64,000 nt of DNA from contig ONLY01000011.1 of NCBI GenBank assembly GCA_900318775.1, positions 1 to 64,000 of the forward strand. Reading direction: 5' to 3'. Each line of letters begins with the position of its first letter. Position 1 is the first letter of the stretch. Shown piece by piece: positions 53,211-62,458 of the stretch. The notes under the pieces were generated by a model. It was not told the DNA's origin. It made no database searches and saw only the letters and a program-made list of their open reading frames with translations. The translations under genes were made by a program, and so were the position numbers. Origin of the DNA: an uncultured Prevotellaceae bacterium (GTDB lineage: Bacteria; Bacteroidota; Bacteroidia; Bacteroidales; Bacteroidaceae).

Positions 53211-54407
53211 ATGGCAGGAGTAAATATATTTATAAGTTCTACATGTTATGACTTGTCGCAAGTCAGGCAAGATTTACGTGACTTCATATCTGGCTTAGGG
53301 CATACCCCGATGATGTCAGAACAAAATGATTTCCCGATAGATCCTCAACTTGATAATTGGGAGAATTGCATTAATGCAGTAAAAAAATATGCGGATATAT
53401 TTGTTCTCATCATTGGCAATAGATATGGGGCCGTGGGAGAAACGGGAAAGTCTATCACCAATACAGAGTATTTGACCGCAGTTCAAAAAGGTATCCCCAT
53501 CTATACGTTCTCTTTAAAGAAAATGACAACTTTGCTACCGATGTGGGAGCGCAATCCTGATGCAGATTATTCACATGCAGTAGATAATCCCAAAATTTTT
53601 GAATTCCTTGCTGATGTGCGTAAGAAAAGTGGACGATGGAATTTTGAGTTTGATAACGCTCAGGACATTATAGACACATTGCGCAAGCAACTGTCTATTT
53701 TGTTTCAAAATTCACTGGAACTGCGCAAGAGAATCGTTTCATCTCCATACAAAGACCTCTATGGAAAGGTTTCAAGTAAGGCTTTGAATATTATTATGCA
53801 AAAAGAAGAGGAGTATGACGTGAAGTTCTTTATGCAAGTCATGCAAGATGGAATTACAGAATGTCATGATTTGAAGAATGACTATCAATACTCTATAATT
53901 CTAAAACCACTGCATGAGCGACGTAATCTCAGCGATTTCTTCTTTTGGCTTGATCGAAAAGTAGATGAAATGTGGAGTTATATAGATTCTCTGCATAACT
54001 TGTCTGATGCTTTTAAGGCTTTCTATAAAGAGAATAGTGATGAGTCAGATTTGCGAGGATTGCATTATGTGGCAAGTACATACGTGGAGTTTTATGCCAA
54101 CCTCCTTAGATGGGGAACTTCTGTAAAAGGAATGGTTGTCCCCAAAGAGTGTAAGCATTTGATGGAAATACTCTCAGGAATGCCTTCTCCAATTATAGAA
54201 GAAATGGAGAAATACCCCATTGAGTCAATGAAAAAGATTGCTGTATGCATAGAAAAGTCGAAGAAAGGAACAATTGAAAAAGGGGATATGATTCAATTTC
54301 CGTTCAAGATAGATATTCCTGATAGTTTCCTCACAGAATATAAAGAAGAATTGAACAAGATAGAAGAACAATTCCGAAACAGAAAAGAAGCGAATAGTAA
54401 ACCATAA
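53211..54407 (+). CDS. DUF4062-domain protein
   Basis: A 398-aa cytosolic protein. The N-terminal 150 residues are the DUF4062 fold: VNIFISSTCYDLSQVRQDLR, then FVLIIGNRYGAVGETGKSIT and NTEYLTAVQKGIPIYTF. This is a flavodoxin/TIR-like alpha-beta domain that, as I recall, is often the N-terminal part of STAND-type or stand-alone defence proteins. The remainder (about 180-398) is helical, with FWLDRKVDEMWSYIDSLHNL, and unrecognised. It lacks a visible P-loop, so it is not a STAND ATPase itself. It follows the restriction genes by 130 bp. Abortive defence or nucleotide sensing is possible but unproved. Confidence 0.75.
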   Translation: MAGVNIFISSTCYDLSQVRQDLRDFISGLGHTPMMSEQNDFPIDPQLDNWENCINAVKKYADIFVLIIGNRYGAVGETGKSITNTEYLTAVQKGIPIYTFSLKKMTTLLPMWERNPDADYSHAVDNPKIFEFLADVRKKSGRWNFEFDNAQDIIDTLRKQLSILFQNSLELRKRIVSSPYKDLYGKVSSKALNIIMQKEEEYDVKFFMQVMQDGITECHDLKNDYQYSIILKPLHERRNLSDFFFWLDRKVDEMWSYIDSLHNLSDAFKAFYKENSDESDLRGLHYVASTYVEFYANLLRWGTSVKGMVVPKECKHLMEILSGMPSPIIEEMEKYPIESMKKIAVCIEKSKKGTIEKGDMIQFPFKIDIPDSFLTEYKEELNKIEEQFRNRKEANSKP

Positions 54408-54444
54408 AGTTTATGTGGGGACTCTAAAAGTTTACGAAAAAAAG

Positions 54445-54452
54445 TAACTTTG
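54445..54452 (+). promoter_or_regulatory. -7 box of the AlbA_2/HATPase gene
   Basis: TAACTTTG lies 47 bp before the start codon and 38 bp after the DUF4062 stop, so the gene probably has its own promoter. The -33 region (TTTACG) is a weak match. Confidence 0.5.
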
Positions 54453-54498
54453 CAATCGCAAGAAGTCAGGGAATATTTGAACTAAGAAAAAGAAGAAT

Positions 54499-55989
54499 AT
54501 GATATCAAAAGAAGAAATACAGGCATTGTTGCATAGTACAGAGAATTTTCGTGTGGAGCGAACGGTCTCCACTACAAACATGGATAAATTCTGTGAGGCC
54601 ATTTGTGCCTTTTCCAATGATTTGCCTGACTCTCGTCAGAAAGGTTATCTGTTGATAGGCGCCTATGATGACGGACGGCTGTCGGGACTGAAGGTGGACG
54701 ATGCTCTGCTGAAAAAGATTTCTGGCATTCGCTCGGATGGCAACATCCTGCCATTGCCTGTGATGACGGTAGAGCGGGTGGAGTTTCCTGATGGCGATTT
54801 GTTGGTGGCAGAGGTTTCTCCTTCGCTGCTGCCTCCTGTGCGGTATCGTGGAAGGGTGTTCGTGCGTATCGGTCCCAGACGTGATATAGCCAGTGAAACG
54901 GAAGAACGGATATTAACGGAGCGGCGTATGGCTTACATGGCAACCTTTGATGCTACACCTTGTCTTGGTGCGACATTGGATGACTTGAATCTGGAGTATA
55001 TCAAGAATGAGTATCTGCCTTCTGTGGTTCCCCCAGAGGTGTTGGCTGATGACAAACGGGACATCAAGGAGCAATTGGCTTCGGTCCGTCTGTATGACCG
55101 CATTCATGGTTGCCCTACATACGCAGCCATCATTTTGTTTGGCAAGAATCCTCGCTATTATCTGCCAGGGGCATACGTTCAATTTGTACGCTTTGCAGGC
55201 AAGACCATTGGCGGAGAGGTGTTGAACGAGAAACGTTTTCATGGCCCGCTTTTCCAGTTGCTGCCTGCATTGGAATCCTTTGTCAGTGATGCCATTATCA
55301 CGCAAAGACCCGTCGCTGTGAGTCTGTTCCGTGAGAAGACCGTCATCAATTATCCCAACAACGCATTGCGTGAGTTGATGATGAATGCCTGTATGCATCG
55401 TGACTATCAATCGAATATGCCTATCCGGCTATATCAGTTTGACGACCATATTGAAATTATGAACGCCGGAGGGTTATATGGTGAGGCACGTCCTGAGAAT
55501 TTCCCCAATGTAAATGACTATCGCAATCCTATTATAGCGGAAGCCATGAAGGAGATGAAGTATGTCAATATGTTCAACCAAGGTATAAGACGTGTGCAGG
55601 ATATGCTGCTTGAAAATGGCAACAAGGAGGCTGTTTTCGATGTGTCAAAGTTGACTGCATTTGAAGTGACTGTGCCTTCAACTGTGGATGTCACTCAAGA
55701 TGTCCCTCAAGATGTTACCCAAGGTGGCACCCAAGGTGGCACTCAAGGTGGCACTCAAGGTGACACTCAAAGTAATGCCCAAGGTGATACTCAAGGTGAT
55801 GCACTTGATATATGGATTGAAGAACAGATTAGGAAAAATCCAAAGATCACTACCGAAGAATTGGCAGAAATAAGTAAAAAGGGACTTAGAACCATCAAAC
55901 GCCATATCGCAAAGCTCGCTCATATCAAATATGTCGGTCGTGGCTATAGTGGTCATTGGGAAATTATTGAAAACAATGCAGAGACCTAA
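54499..55989 (+). CDS. AlbA_2 (Schlafen-like) and HATPase_c_4 protein with repeat linker
   Basis: A 496-aa protein of the family often labelled RecG-like or ATP-binding. The AlbA_2 domain (about 10-130) shows KFCEAICAFSNDLPDSRQKG followed by YLLIGAYDDGRLSGL. The HATPase_c_4 region (about 250-390) shows ALRELMMNACMHRDYQSNMP and HIEIMNAGGLYGE, then YRNPIIAEAMKEM. A linker of four-residue units (TQGG type, about 397-435) leads to a winged HTH (ITTEELAEISKKGLRTIKRH, about 450-490). Such proteins occur in defence islands and as transcription regulators. The linker length is set by 12-bp repeats in the DNA, so it may vary between strains. Confidence 0.85.
   Translation: MISKEEIQALLHSTENFRVERTVSTTNMDKFCEAICAFSNDLPDSRQKGYLLIGAYDDGRLSGLKVDDALLKKISGIRSDGNILPLPVMTVERVEFPDGDLLVAEVSPSLLPPVRYRGRVFVRIGPRRDIASETEERILTERRMAYMATFDATPCLGATLDDLNLEYIKNEYLPSVVPPEVLADDKRDIKEQLASVRLYDRIHGCPTYAAIILFGKNPRYYLPGAYVQFVRFAGKTIGGEVLNEKRFHGPLFQLLPALESFVSDAIITQRPVAVSLFREKTVINYPNNALRELMMNACMHRDYQSNMPIRLYQFDDHIEIMNAGGLYGEARPENFPNVNDYRNPIIAEAMKEMKYVNMFNQGIRRVQDMLLENGNKEAVFDVSKLTAFEVTVPSTVDVTQDVPQDVTQGGTQGGTQGGTQGDTQSNAQGDTQGDALDIWIEEQIRKNPKITTEELAEISKKGLRTIKRHIAKLAHIKYVGRGYSGHWEIIENNAET
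55687..55794 (+). repeat. In-frame 12-bp minisatellite (9 units)
   Basis: Nine units end in CAA with the pattern NNNNNNNNNCAA, the purest reading GGTGGCACTCAA; units 4-7 are almost identical and outer units degenerate. The period is four codons, so copy-number change keeps the frame and changes only the linker length of the AlbA_2 protein. Confidence 0.9.
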
Positions 55990-55999
55990 TTGAGGGACT

Positions 56000-56503
56000 A
56001 TGATGGTAGAGTATCTTGGCAATCAGGAACTGTTGAAACTGAGGAAGACTGCATTCTTAGCATCAAGCACCATCTCTTCGGAAACGGTGCTGCAAGTGTA
56101 TGACTGGGCAACAGAGATGCGCAATCGAGGGGAGTGTGTGGTCAGCGGTTTCAGTAGCAAGTTGGAACAAGACGTGCTTCACTTCCTGCTGAAAGGCAGT
56201 CAGCCCATTATCATTGTGCTTGCACGAAAGATGTATAAGGTTATTCCTGACGAACTGAAAGAGTCGTTGGCTCAGAACCGTCTATTGATAATCTCCGTTA
56301 GTACTGCCATCCGCCAGTCAAAGATAACTGCAATGACTAGGAACAGATATGTATGTGAAATGGCAGACAGGATTCTGTTCGTTGGAGTGACCGAACAGAG
56401 TAGTTTGTATCCCTATAAAAATGAATATCGCAATAAACTTGAAAAAGTATATGACACCATTTGGCAAAAAAGAAATTATTATGTACCTTTGTACCCAAGA
56501 TGA
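56000..56503 (+). CDS. DprA/Smf-like Rossmann-fold protein
   Basis: A 167-aa protein resembling the core of DprA. GECVVSGFSSKLEQDVLHFL matches the SGxA region, and PIIIVLARKMYKVIPDELKE matches the VLxxGxxxxYP strand-loop. Typical DprA is over 300 aa, with SAM and winged-helix domains, so this is a minimal or diverged version. It is probably not for natural transformation. The SLOG superfamily, which includes nucleotide-signal sensors in defence systems, is an alternative home. An ATG at 56003 directly follows the chosen one; GAGGGA is 6-11 bases upstream. It begins 10 bp after the AlbA_2 gene stop, so they are likely co-expressed. It is the last island gene. Confidence 0.6.
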   Translation: MMVEYLGNQELLKLRKTAFLASSTISSETVLQVYDWATEMRNRGECVVSGFSSKLEQDVLHFLLKGSQPIIIVLARKMYKVIPDELKESLAQNRLLIISVSTAIRQSKITAMTRNRYVCEMADRILFVGVTEQSSLYPYKNEYRNKLEKVYDTIWQKRNYYVPLYPR

Positions 56504-56588
56504 GCGTTCTTTGGTTTAGTGAGAAATGTGTAGGAATATGTAAGTCCTCTCGTTTCTAAAGTGTTACTAGTTTCTTTCTTGTTCAAGG

Positions 56589-56604
56589 GTAACTCGCTGA
56601 TATT
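56589..56604. repeat. Candidate right attachment site (attR)
   Basis: GTAACTCGCTGATATT matches attL with one substitution (C for T). It lies 76 bp beyond the clpC stop, in what would be the clpC 3' untranslated region. Between it and clpC, GGGGTCC occurs twice (near 56618 and 56633). Confidence 0.6.
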
Positions 56605-56679
56605 CAGATCGAAAATAGGGGTCCTGCTATTTGGGGTCCGTTCTCTGTATAAATAAATGTGTAATGTTTACATTTGCCG

Positions 56680-59223
56680 TTAAGTGGCAGATGGGGCCGT
56701 TTCCTCAGCTTTTTTTGAGACTACAATCTTGTCGTCTTGCAAATCTGCAAGAATTGTATCGCCGGCTTTGACCTCTTCTTCGACAATCATTTCGCTGATG
56801 CTGTCTTCGAGGTACTGCTGGATGGCACGCCGGAGCGGACGTGCACCAAACTGCTTGTCGTAGCCTTTCTCCGCAATGTACTTTTGAGCCGCTTCAGTAA
56901 TCTCAAGGTGCATGTTCAAGTCTTCGATGCGCTTGTAGAGTCCTCGAAGTTCGAGGCCTATGATTTGGAGAATGGCGTCAAGCTCCAGCTGATCGAAGGT
57001 GATGATTTCGTCGATGCGGTTGAGGAACTCTGGTGAGAATTGCTTGTTGAGAGCCTTCTGGATGACTGAGCGCGATATTTCCTTATCGTTCTGGTCAGAC
57101 ATTGTTGTGAAGCCTACTCCGCGACCAAAGTCTTTGAGTTGACGGGTGCCCACATTGCTGGTCATGATGATGACTGTGTTCCTGAAGTCGATGGTGCGGC
57201 CTTGCGTATCGGTCAGGCGACCGTCGTCCATTACTTGCAGAAGCAAGTTGAACACGTCGGCATGAGCTTTCTCTATCTCATCCAGCAAGACGATAGAGTA
57301 GGGCTTGCGGCGTACTTTCTCGGTGAGCATGCCGCCTTCTTCGTAACCTACATATCCAGGAGGCGCACCCACCAGTCGGCTGACGGTGAACTTCTCCATG
57401 TATTCGCTCATGTCGATGCGGATAAGAGCATCGGTTGAACCGAACATGTGTTCTGCAAGCTTCTTGGCAAGATAGGTCTTTCCGACGCCCGTAGGACCGA
57501 GGAACATGAATGTTCCGATAGGTCGGTTGGGGTCTTTAAGGCCCACACGGCTGCGCTGAATGGCATTGACCAGTTTGTCGACAGCTGCATCTTGTGCAAT
57601 GATGTTGCTTTTCAGTTCTTGGCGCATTCCCTTCATGCGGATGCCCTCTGCATTGGCCATTTTGTTGACAGGGATGCCTGTCATCATGGAGACGGTTTGT
57701 GCCACGTGCTCCTCTGTGACTTTCTGCCGCTTGTCAGCCATCGACTTTTCCCATTCCTGTTTTATCTCTTCGATGGTGGCTGCCACTTGCTTGGCCATAT
57801 CGCGATAGCTGCTGGCTAAGGCATAGTTTTCGTCGCGGACAGCCTTTTCCTTCTTGGCATTGAGGCTGGCCAGTTCGGCCTCTTTCTCTTCCAGTTCTTT
57901 GGGCACTTCCACATTGAGGATACGCACACGCGAGCCCACTTCGTCAAGCACGTCGATGGCTTTGTCAGGGAAACTCCGGTCGGTGATATAGCGTTCGGTG
58001 AGTTTCACGCAAGCTTCAAGTGCCTCGTCTGTGTAGATGACGTTATGGTGGTCTTCGTAACGGTCTTTGATATTGTTCAGAATGGTCAAGGTCTCTTCTG
58101 GAGTAGTTGGCTCCACAATGACCTTTTGGAAACGGCGTTCCAGCGCTCCGTCTTTCTCGATGCTCTTGCGGTATTCGTCGAGTGTGGTGGCTCCGATGCA
58201 CTGCAGCTCACCTCGAGCCAAAGCAGGCTTCATCATGTTGGCCGCATCCATTTGTCCGGCTTGATTTCCTGCTCCCACTAGTGTGTGAATCTCGTCGATG
58301 AAGACGATGACGTTCGGATTGGCGCGCAGTTCATTGATGATGCTTCGCATGCGTTCTTCGAACTGTCCGCGATATTTGGTGCCAGCCACTACGCTTGACA
58401 TGTCCAGGCTGATGATGCGCTTGCCTAAGAGTACACGTGCCACTTTGCGTTGGTTGATACGCTCAGCCAGTCCTTCTACAATGGCGCTTTTGCCCACACC
58501 AGGGTCGCCAATGAGCACGGGATTATTCTTCTTTCTGCGTGAAAGAATCTGTGCCAGACGCTGTATTTCTGTTTCACGTCCCACCACAGGGTCAAGTTTG
58601 CCCTCTGCAGCGGCTCGTGTCAAATCAAAGCCGAATTTGTCGATGGCGGGAGTGTCAGAATTGCCGGTCTGTGTTGTCTTGGTTGTTGCTGCGCCATGCG
58701 GGTTGGCAGCGTTTCCGCTTGGTGGGGGTGGGGTGTCCTCTTCATCATCTTCGTCGAAATCAACGCTGTTTTCCACCTTGGGGTTTGGGGCAGCTTGTGG
58801 CGCAAGTGAGTCGTACACATCCTTGTAGTTGACATTGAGGTGGTTGAGAATGCGAGCTACTCCATTGTCTTTTTGCTTGAGCATAGCCAGAAGGATGTGC
58901 TCCGCATCGCTCTCATTGCTTTTGAACAGGCGTGCCTCAAGTACAGACAAACGCATGATGTTGTTCGATTTTTGGTCGAGGGTGATGTCTGTAGAGTGCA
59001 GTGATTTTTCTGAGGATTCAACGGTGCGCTCCAGCACTTCCTTGAGTGAGGAAATGTTGATAGCGAAGCGTCGTTGCAGCACTTCAATGGCTCGGCTTTC
59101 ACCGTCACGAATCATTCCCAGCATCAGATGCTCAGGGCCGATGTAGTCATTGTTTAGTCGAATAGCCTCCTCTTTGCTGTATCCAAGGATGCGTGTCACT
59201 CTGTCGGAATATTTGTAATTCAT
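56680..59223 (-). CDS. clpC: ATP-dependent Clp protease ATP-binding subunit ClpC
   Basis: An 847-aa AAA+ unfoldase. The N-terminal domain has two Clp_N repeats (about 1-145), followed by a variable linker with a run of prolines ([15 protein letters not shown]). The D1 AAA domain has Walker A GDPGVGKS. The middle region contains a UVR-like motif (about 440-475), marking ClpC rather than ClpA or ClpB. D2 has GPTGVGKT and a VGF loop (GRGVGFTTM), the ClpP-docking tripeptide. It feeds damaged proteins to ClpP. The intrinsic terminator expected after the stop is missing, and the nearest candidate lies across the island at 46341. Confidence 0.94.
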   Translation of the reverse strand: MNYKYSDRVTRILGYSKEEAIRLNNDYIGPEHLMLGMIRDGESRAIEVLQRRFAINISSLKEVLERTVESSEKSLHSTDITLDQKSNNIMRLSVLEARLFKSNESDAEHILLAMLKQKDNGVARILNHLNVNYKDVYDSLAPQAAPNPKVENSVDFDEDDEEDTPPPPSGNAANPHGAATTKTTQTGNSDTPAIDKFGFDLTRAAAEGKLDPVVGRETEIQRLAQILSRRKKNNPVLIGDPGVGKSAIVEGLAERINQRKVARVLLGKRIISLDMSSVVAGTKYRGQFEERMRSIINELRANPNVIVFIDEIHTLVGAGNQAGQMDAANMMKPALARGELQCIGATTLDEYRKSIEKDGALERRFQKVIVEPTTPEETLTILNNIKDRYEDHHNVIYTDEALEACVKLTERYITDRSFPDKAIDVLDEVGSRVRILNVEVPKELEEKEAELASLNAKKEKAVRDENYALASSYRDMAKQVAATIEEIKQEWEKSMADKRQKVTEEHVAQTVSMMTGIPVNKMANAEGIRMKGMRQELKSNIIAQDAAVDKLVNAIQRSRVGLKDPNRPIGTFMFLGPTGVGKTYLAKKLAEHMFGSTDALIRIDMSEYMEKFTVSRLVGAPPGYVGYEEGGMLTEKVRRKPYSIVLLDEIEKAHADVFNLLLQVMDDGRLTDTQGRTIDFRNTVIIMTSNVGTRQLKDFGRGVGFTTMSDQNDKEISRSVIQKALNKQFSPEFLNRIDEIITFDQLELDAILQIIGLELRGLYKRIEDLNMHLEITEAAQKYIAEKGYDKQFGARPLRRAIQQYLEDSISEMIVEEEVKAGDTILADLQDDKIVVSKKAEETAPSAT

Positions 59224-59313
59224 CTATTATCTCAGAAAACGTCGTTTGTTGTTGATAAGCTTTATGGCACTATGCCATTGCTCATGAAAACTTACAAAAT
59301 AAATGCCGATGGA

Positions 59314-60612
59314 TTATTTCAGCCATTTTGTCAGTCGGTCCATGATGTCCAGCCTCATGTCGTTGGGCATGTTGTAGATGCGGGCTTTGTGACTGCCGCG
59401 TGGCTGTACATATATGCGCATGTTCTTCTTGTTCTTGCAGCTGAGCCAAGTGCACACTCCGCTGGCGCTCCAAGGGTCTATCTCTCCATATATAAATATA
59501 TGTGTAGGGTCAGACTTTCGGAGGTAGTTGACGGTACGCTTGTAGAGTGTAGGGTCGAAATCGTAGTGGCGCAGGCTGTCAGGCAGCATGATTTCCTTCA
59601 GGTATCCTTTGGTGCTCTTGACAGAGGCCCATTTCTTGATAGGCTTGAGTGAATAGCCGTAATAGCCAAGCTCACGGGCTGCCTGCACGTCGAAAGGCAT
59701 GAACTTGTTGGGATAGGAGAAATAATCGGGGTCAGCTATCTCAACCAGGCTGTTGAACCATGTTTGGTTGTCTGCGTCCAGCTTTGGAATGTTGTTGACA
59801 GGCGTGCCCCATTGCCACAAGGCAAAAGGATACTCGAGCACACAATAGTCGTAGATGTCTTCTTCTGAAAGATAGAAGTGATAATTCCGTTTTGTGCAGA
59901 AATCGTGGAAGAGTGGCATGAGTTCATTTTTGCGCTTCATCAGTTCCTGCATAGCGGCTTTGATGACTTTCCGCTCCTCCTTGGTGCCCACCTGCTTGGC
60001 CAGAAACTTCTCGTGGCGGCCATCTTCAATAGCGCGGTTCAGTGGAGCCACATAGCTCACACTCACATCCACATCATCGGGGTATGTAGCCCGATAGAAC
60101 ATCGTGGTTTGTCCACCTTTGCTGATGCCTGTGCTGATCCATTTGCCATTGAAGAGCTTTCCCAGCACTTGGCGCACATGGTGGTAGTCAGCCAGCGAGT
60201 TGTCGACGGTCATATAGTCCCAGTCAGTGGGCTGTGGCACGCTTTCAGCAAAGTAGCGGTATTCGCACAGCACCACGTTGGCGTCAAAGAGGGCGCTCAG
60301 CTCTTCTTCGTAATCGGCACGAAAGCCATAGTCAGCGAAATAGCCTTCTGTGACCAGAACGGTGGGCTTGTCAGCTCCTCTCATCCCTACGATGATGCGT
60401 TCGCCAAAAGTCCCCTTCGATTTTGTCTTCCAATCCACTTGCTGCTCCATTTTCAGCACGTATTTCTCCTTGAATCGGGAGGTCTCCAAAGGGGTCACTT
60501 GACTCACGCCCTCCAATGCACACAGCTGGCGCATGAAGAGGGTAGAGTCTGTTTGTGCCGACAGCATAGAGGCCATCAGCACAAACAGGATGAATAGGGT
60601 ATGTTTTTTCAT
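59314..60612 (-). CDS. Secreted S37/S28-like serine peptidase
   Basis: A 432-aa exported alpha/beta hydrolase: signal MKKHTLFILFVLMASMLSAQ. The nucleophile elbow is WISTGISKGGQTTMFY, like the tripeptidyl aminopeptidase PS-10 (S37) family. The likely catalytic Asp is in IFIYGEIDPWSASG and His in YVQPRGSHKARIYNMP. It probably trims N-terminal peptides, often after proline, in the periplasm or outside; amino-acid needs of asaccharolytic members make this plausible but unproved. The ATG at 60612 was chosen because it gives the signal peptide; the frame is open 12 codons more. Its upstream region has four phased repeats. Confidence 0.85.
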   Translation of the reverse strand: MKKHTLFILFVLMASMLSAQTDSTLFMRQLCALEGVSQVTPLETSRFKEKYVLKMEQQVDWKTKSKGTFGERIIVGMRGADKPTVLVTEGYFADYGFRADYEEELSALFDANVVLCEYRYFAESVPQPTDWDYMTVDNSLADYHHVRQVLGKLFNGKWISTGISKGGQTTMFYRATYPDDVDVSVSYVAPLNRAIEDGRHEKFLAKQVGTKEERKVIKAAMQELMKRKNELMPLFHDFCTKRNYHFYLSEEDIYDYCVLEYPFALWQWGTPVNNIPKLDADNQTWFNSLVEIADPDYFSYPNKFMPFDVQAARELGYYGYSLKPIKKWASVKSTKGYLKEIMLPDSLRHYDFDPTLYKRTVNYLRKSDPTHIFIYGEIDPWSASGVCTWLSCKNKKNMRIYVQPRGSHKARIYNMPNDMRLDIMDRLTKWLK

Positions 60613-60628
60613 ACTTTGATGATTCATA

Positions 60629-60700
60629 AGTTGTGAACAATTATTCATCAGTTATGAATGAATGTTCGTAAGTTATGAATATTTATTGATCAGTTATGAA
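60629..60700. repeat. Four AGTTATGAA iterons at exact 21-bp spacing
   Basis: AGTTATGAA occurs at 60650, 60671 and 60692, with a one-base variant AGTTGTGAA at 60629. The spacing is exactly 21 bp each time, two helical turns. Flanks (CATCAG, CGTAAG, GATCAG) are partly conserved. It fills the gap between the peptidase start and the proS stop. Confidence 0.85.
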
Positions 60701-60727
60701 CGACTTTTCTGCACGGAGCCGGATGCA

Positions 60728-62206
60728 TCAATAAGCGCGGGCAATCAATACACGCTGCTTGGCGGGCTTGCCGCTCACCATATCCACTCCTTCTGTCTGT
60801 TCGAACATGAAGGGCACGCAGCGGATGGTTGCTTGTGTCTCTTCCTTGATGCGGGCCTCGGTCTCTTCGGTTCCGTCCCAGTGGCAGAGGAAGAAGCCAC
60901 CGTCCTTGATGCGCTCCTTGAACTCGTCGTAGTTGTCGCATTCGTAGATGTGGGCGTTGCGGAAGTCAATGGCCTTCTTGTAGATGTTTGCCTGAATGTC
61001 ATCGAGCAGGTTCTTGATGTACTCTTCGATGCCTTCCACAGAGACGTTCTCCTTTTCCAGCGTGTCGCGGCGCATCACTTCCACAAGGCCTTTCTCCAAG
61101 TCGCGTGCACCCAGCACAAGACGTACAGGAACACCCTTCAGCTCGTAGTCGGCAAACTTGAAGCCTGGACGCTTGTTGTCTGCATTGTCGTATTTCACGC
61201 TGATGCCCATCGCCTTGAGGTTCTTCACGATGGCTTCTGCTTTCTCGTCCAGCATGGCCATCTGGTCGCCCTTGCCGATAGGAATGATGACCACCTGCAG
61301 CGGAGCGAGCTTTGGAGGCAGCACAAGGCCGTTGTCGTCCGAGTGGGTCATGATGAGCGCACCCATCAGACGGGTTGAAACGCCCCATGAAGTTGCCCAT
61401 GCATATTCAACCTTGTTGTCCTTGTTGAGGAACTGCACGTCGAAGGCCTTGCCGAAGTTCTGGCCCAAGAAGTGGCTCGTGCCGCTCTGCAGGGCCTTTC
61501 CGTCCTGCATCATCGCCTCGATAGTGTAGGTGTCGAGTGCGCCAGCAAAGCGTTCCGTCTCGCTCTTCACGCCCTGGATGACGGGCACTGCCATGTATTC
61601 CTCTGCAAATTTGGCATACACCTTCAGCATCTGCTTGGCACGGTCTTCAGCTTCCTCGCGAGTGGCATGTGCCGTGTGTCCTTCCTGCCAGAGGAACTCA
61701 GAAGTGCGGAGGAACAGGCGTGTACGCATCTCCCAGCGCATCACGTTGCACCACTGGTTGCACAAGATGGGGAGGTCACGGTATGACTTAATCCAGTTCT
61801 TGTAAGTGTTCCAGATGATGGTCTCGGAAGTAGGACGGATGATGAGTTCCTCTTCCAGCTTGGCAGCAGGGTCCACCACCACGCCGTCGTGTGTCTCGTT
61901 CGTCTTCAGGCGATAGTGGGTCACCACAGCGCATTCCTTTGCGAATCCTTCTACATGCTCAGCCTCTTTGCTGAGGAAGCTTTTGGGAATCAAGAGGGGG
62001 AAGTAGGCATTCTGCACACCTGTCTCCTTGAACATATCGTCGAGCACACGCTGCATCTTCTCCCAAATTGCGTATCCGTAAGGACGAATCACCATGCATC
62101 CTCTCACATCTGCTTGTTCTGCCAATTCAGCCTTCACGACCAGTTCGTTGTACCACTTGGAGTAGTCCTCTGAACGCTTCGTGAGGTTTTTCAGTTCTGT
62201 TGCCAT
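60728..62206 (-). CDS. proS: Prolyl-tRNA synthetase, short (archaeal/eukaryotic-type) form
   Basis: A 492-aa class II synthetase that charges tRNA-Pro. The N-terminus [20 protein letters not shown], then [18 protein letters not shown] (motif 1) and [20 protein letters not shown] (motif 2) are typical. [20 protein letters not shown] contains motif 3, and the anticodon-binding domain (about 285-400) is present. The protein ends with the conserved Tyr (LIARAY). There is no INS editing domain, as expected for the short form used by Bacteroidetes. A weak -7 box (CACCTTTG, minus strand 62247-62240) lies upstream. Confidence 0.95.
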   Translation of the reverse strand: MATELKNLTKRSEDYSKWYNELVVKAELAEQADVRGCMVIRPYGYAIWEKMQRVLDDMFKETGVQNAYFPLLIPKSFLSKEAEHVEGFAKECAVVTHYRLKTNETHDGVVVDPAAKLEEELIIRPTSETIIWNTYKNWIKSYRDLPILCNQWCNVMRWEMRTRLFLRTSEFLWQEGHTAHATREEAEDRAKQMLKVYAKFAEEYMAVPVIQGVKSETERFAGALDTYTIEAMMQDGKALQSGTSHFLGQNFGKAFDVQFLNKDNKVEYAWATSWGVSTRLMGALIMTHSDDNGLVLPPKLAPLQVVIIPIGKGDQMAMLDEKAEAIVKNLKAMGISVKYDNADNKRPGFKFADYELKGVPVRLVLGARDLEKGLVEVMRRDTLEKENVSVEGIEEYIKNLLDDIQANIYKKAIDFRNAHIYECDNYDEFKERIKDGGFFLCHWDGTEETEARIKEETQATIRCVPFMFEQTEGVDMVSGKPAKQRVLIARAY

Positions 62207-62316
62207 ATATTATATAGTCTTTTATTTGATGAATAATTACAAAGGTGCAAAATTACGTAAAAATCCCGAAATGGGTACGCTGTTTCGCTATTTATTCCTT
62301 TTTTATTCCCTTTTTC

Positions 62317-62348
62317 CTTGTTTGCGAGGGGAAAGATGCGTAACTTTG
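62317..62348 (+). promoter_or_regulatory. Promoter of the OmpA lipoprotein and mtgA genes
   Basis: TTG at 62318-62320 is 20 nt before TAACTTTG (62341-62348). The leader is about 105 nt and contains a tandem GGCGTGCACATA-type duplication near 62370-62390. No terminator lies before mtgA. Confidence 0.78.
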
Positions 62349-62458
62349 CCAACGAAACAAACTGAATGGCGTGCACATATGGCGTGCACATACACACGCA
62401 TGACATGACCGGTTTGGTTCTGAAAACATTTATTTTGTATCATTAAAACGGATTCATT

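Larger units (their letters stand above)
46431..56604. mobile_element. Immobilised integrative island carrying a restriction/defence cargo
   Basis: The 10.2-kb segment between the 16-bp near-direct repeats contains two tyrosine-integrase remnants, an XRE regulator, a 245-aa unknown protein, a BcgI-like restriction-modification pair, a DUF4062 protein, an AlbA_2/HATPase protein and a DprA-like protein. All genes are on the plus strand, while neighbours on both sides are core minus-strand genes. The cargo, above all 49-54.4 kb, is visibly richer in A/T than its flanks. No conjugation or replication genes are present. With both integrases broken, it should not move by itself. Confidence 0.75.

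Noticed and set aside
55678-56022. Minus-strand frame over the 12-bp repeat
   Set aside because: It is only the complement of the repeat; the plus-strand frame has complete AlbA_2, HATPase and HTH parts.
60629-60700. CRISPR-like spacing of AGTTATGAA repeats
   Set aside because: The repeats are 9 bp with 12-bp gaps that are themselves partly conserved; there is no cas gene, so it is not CRISPR.
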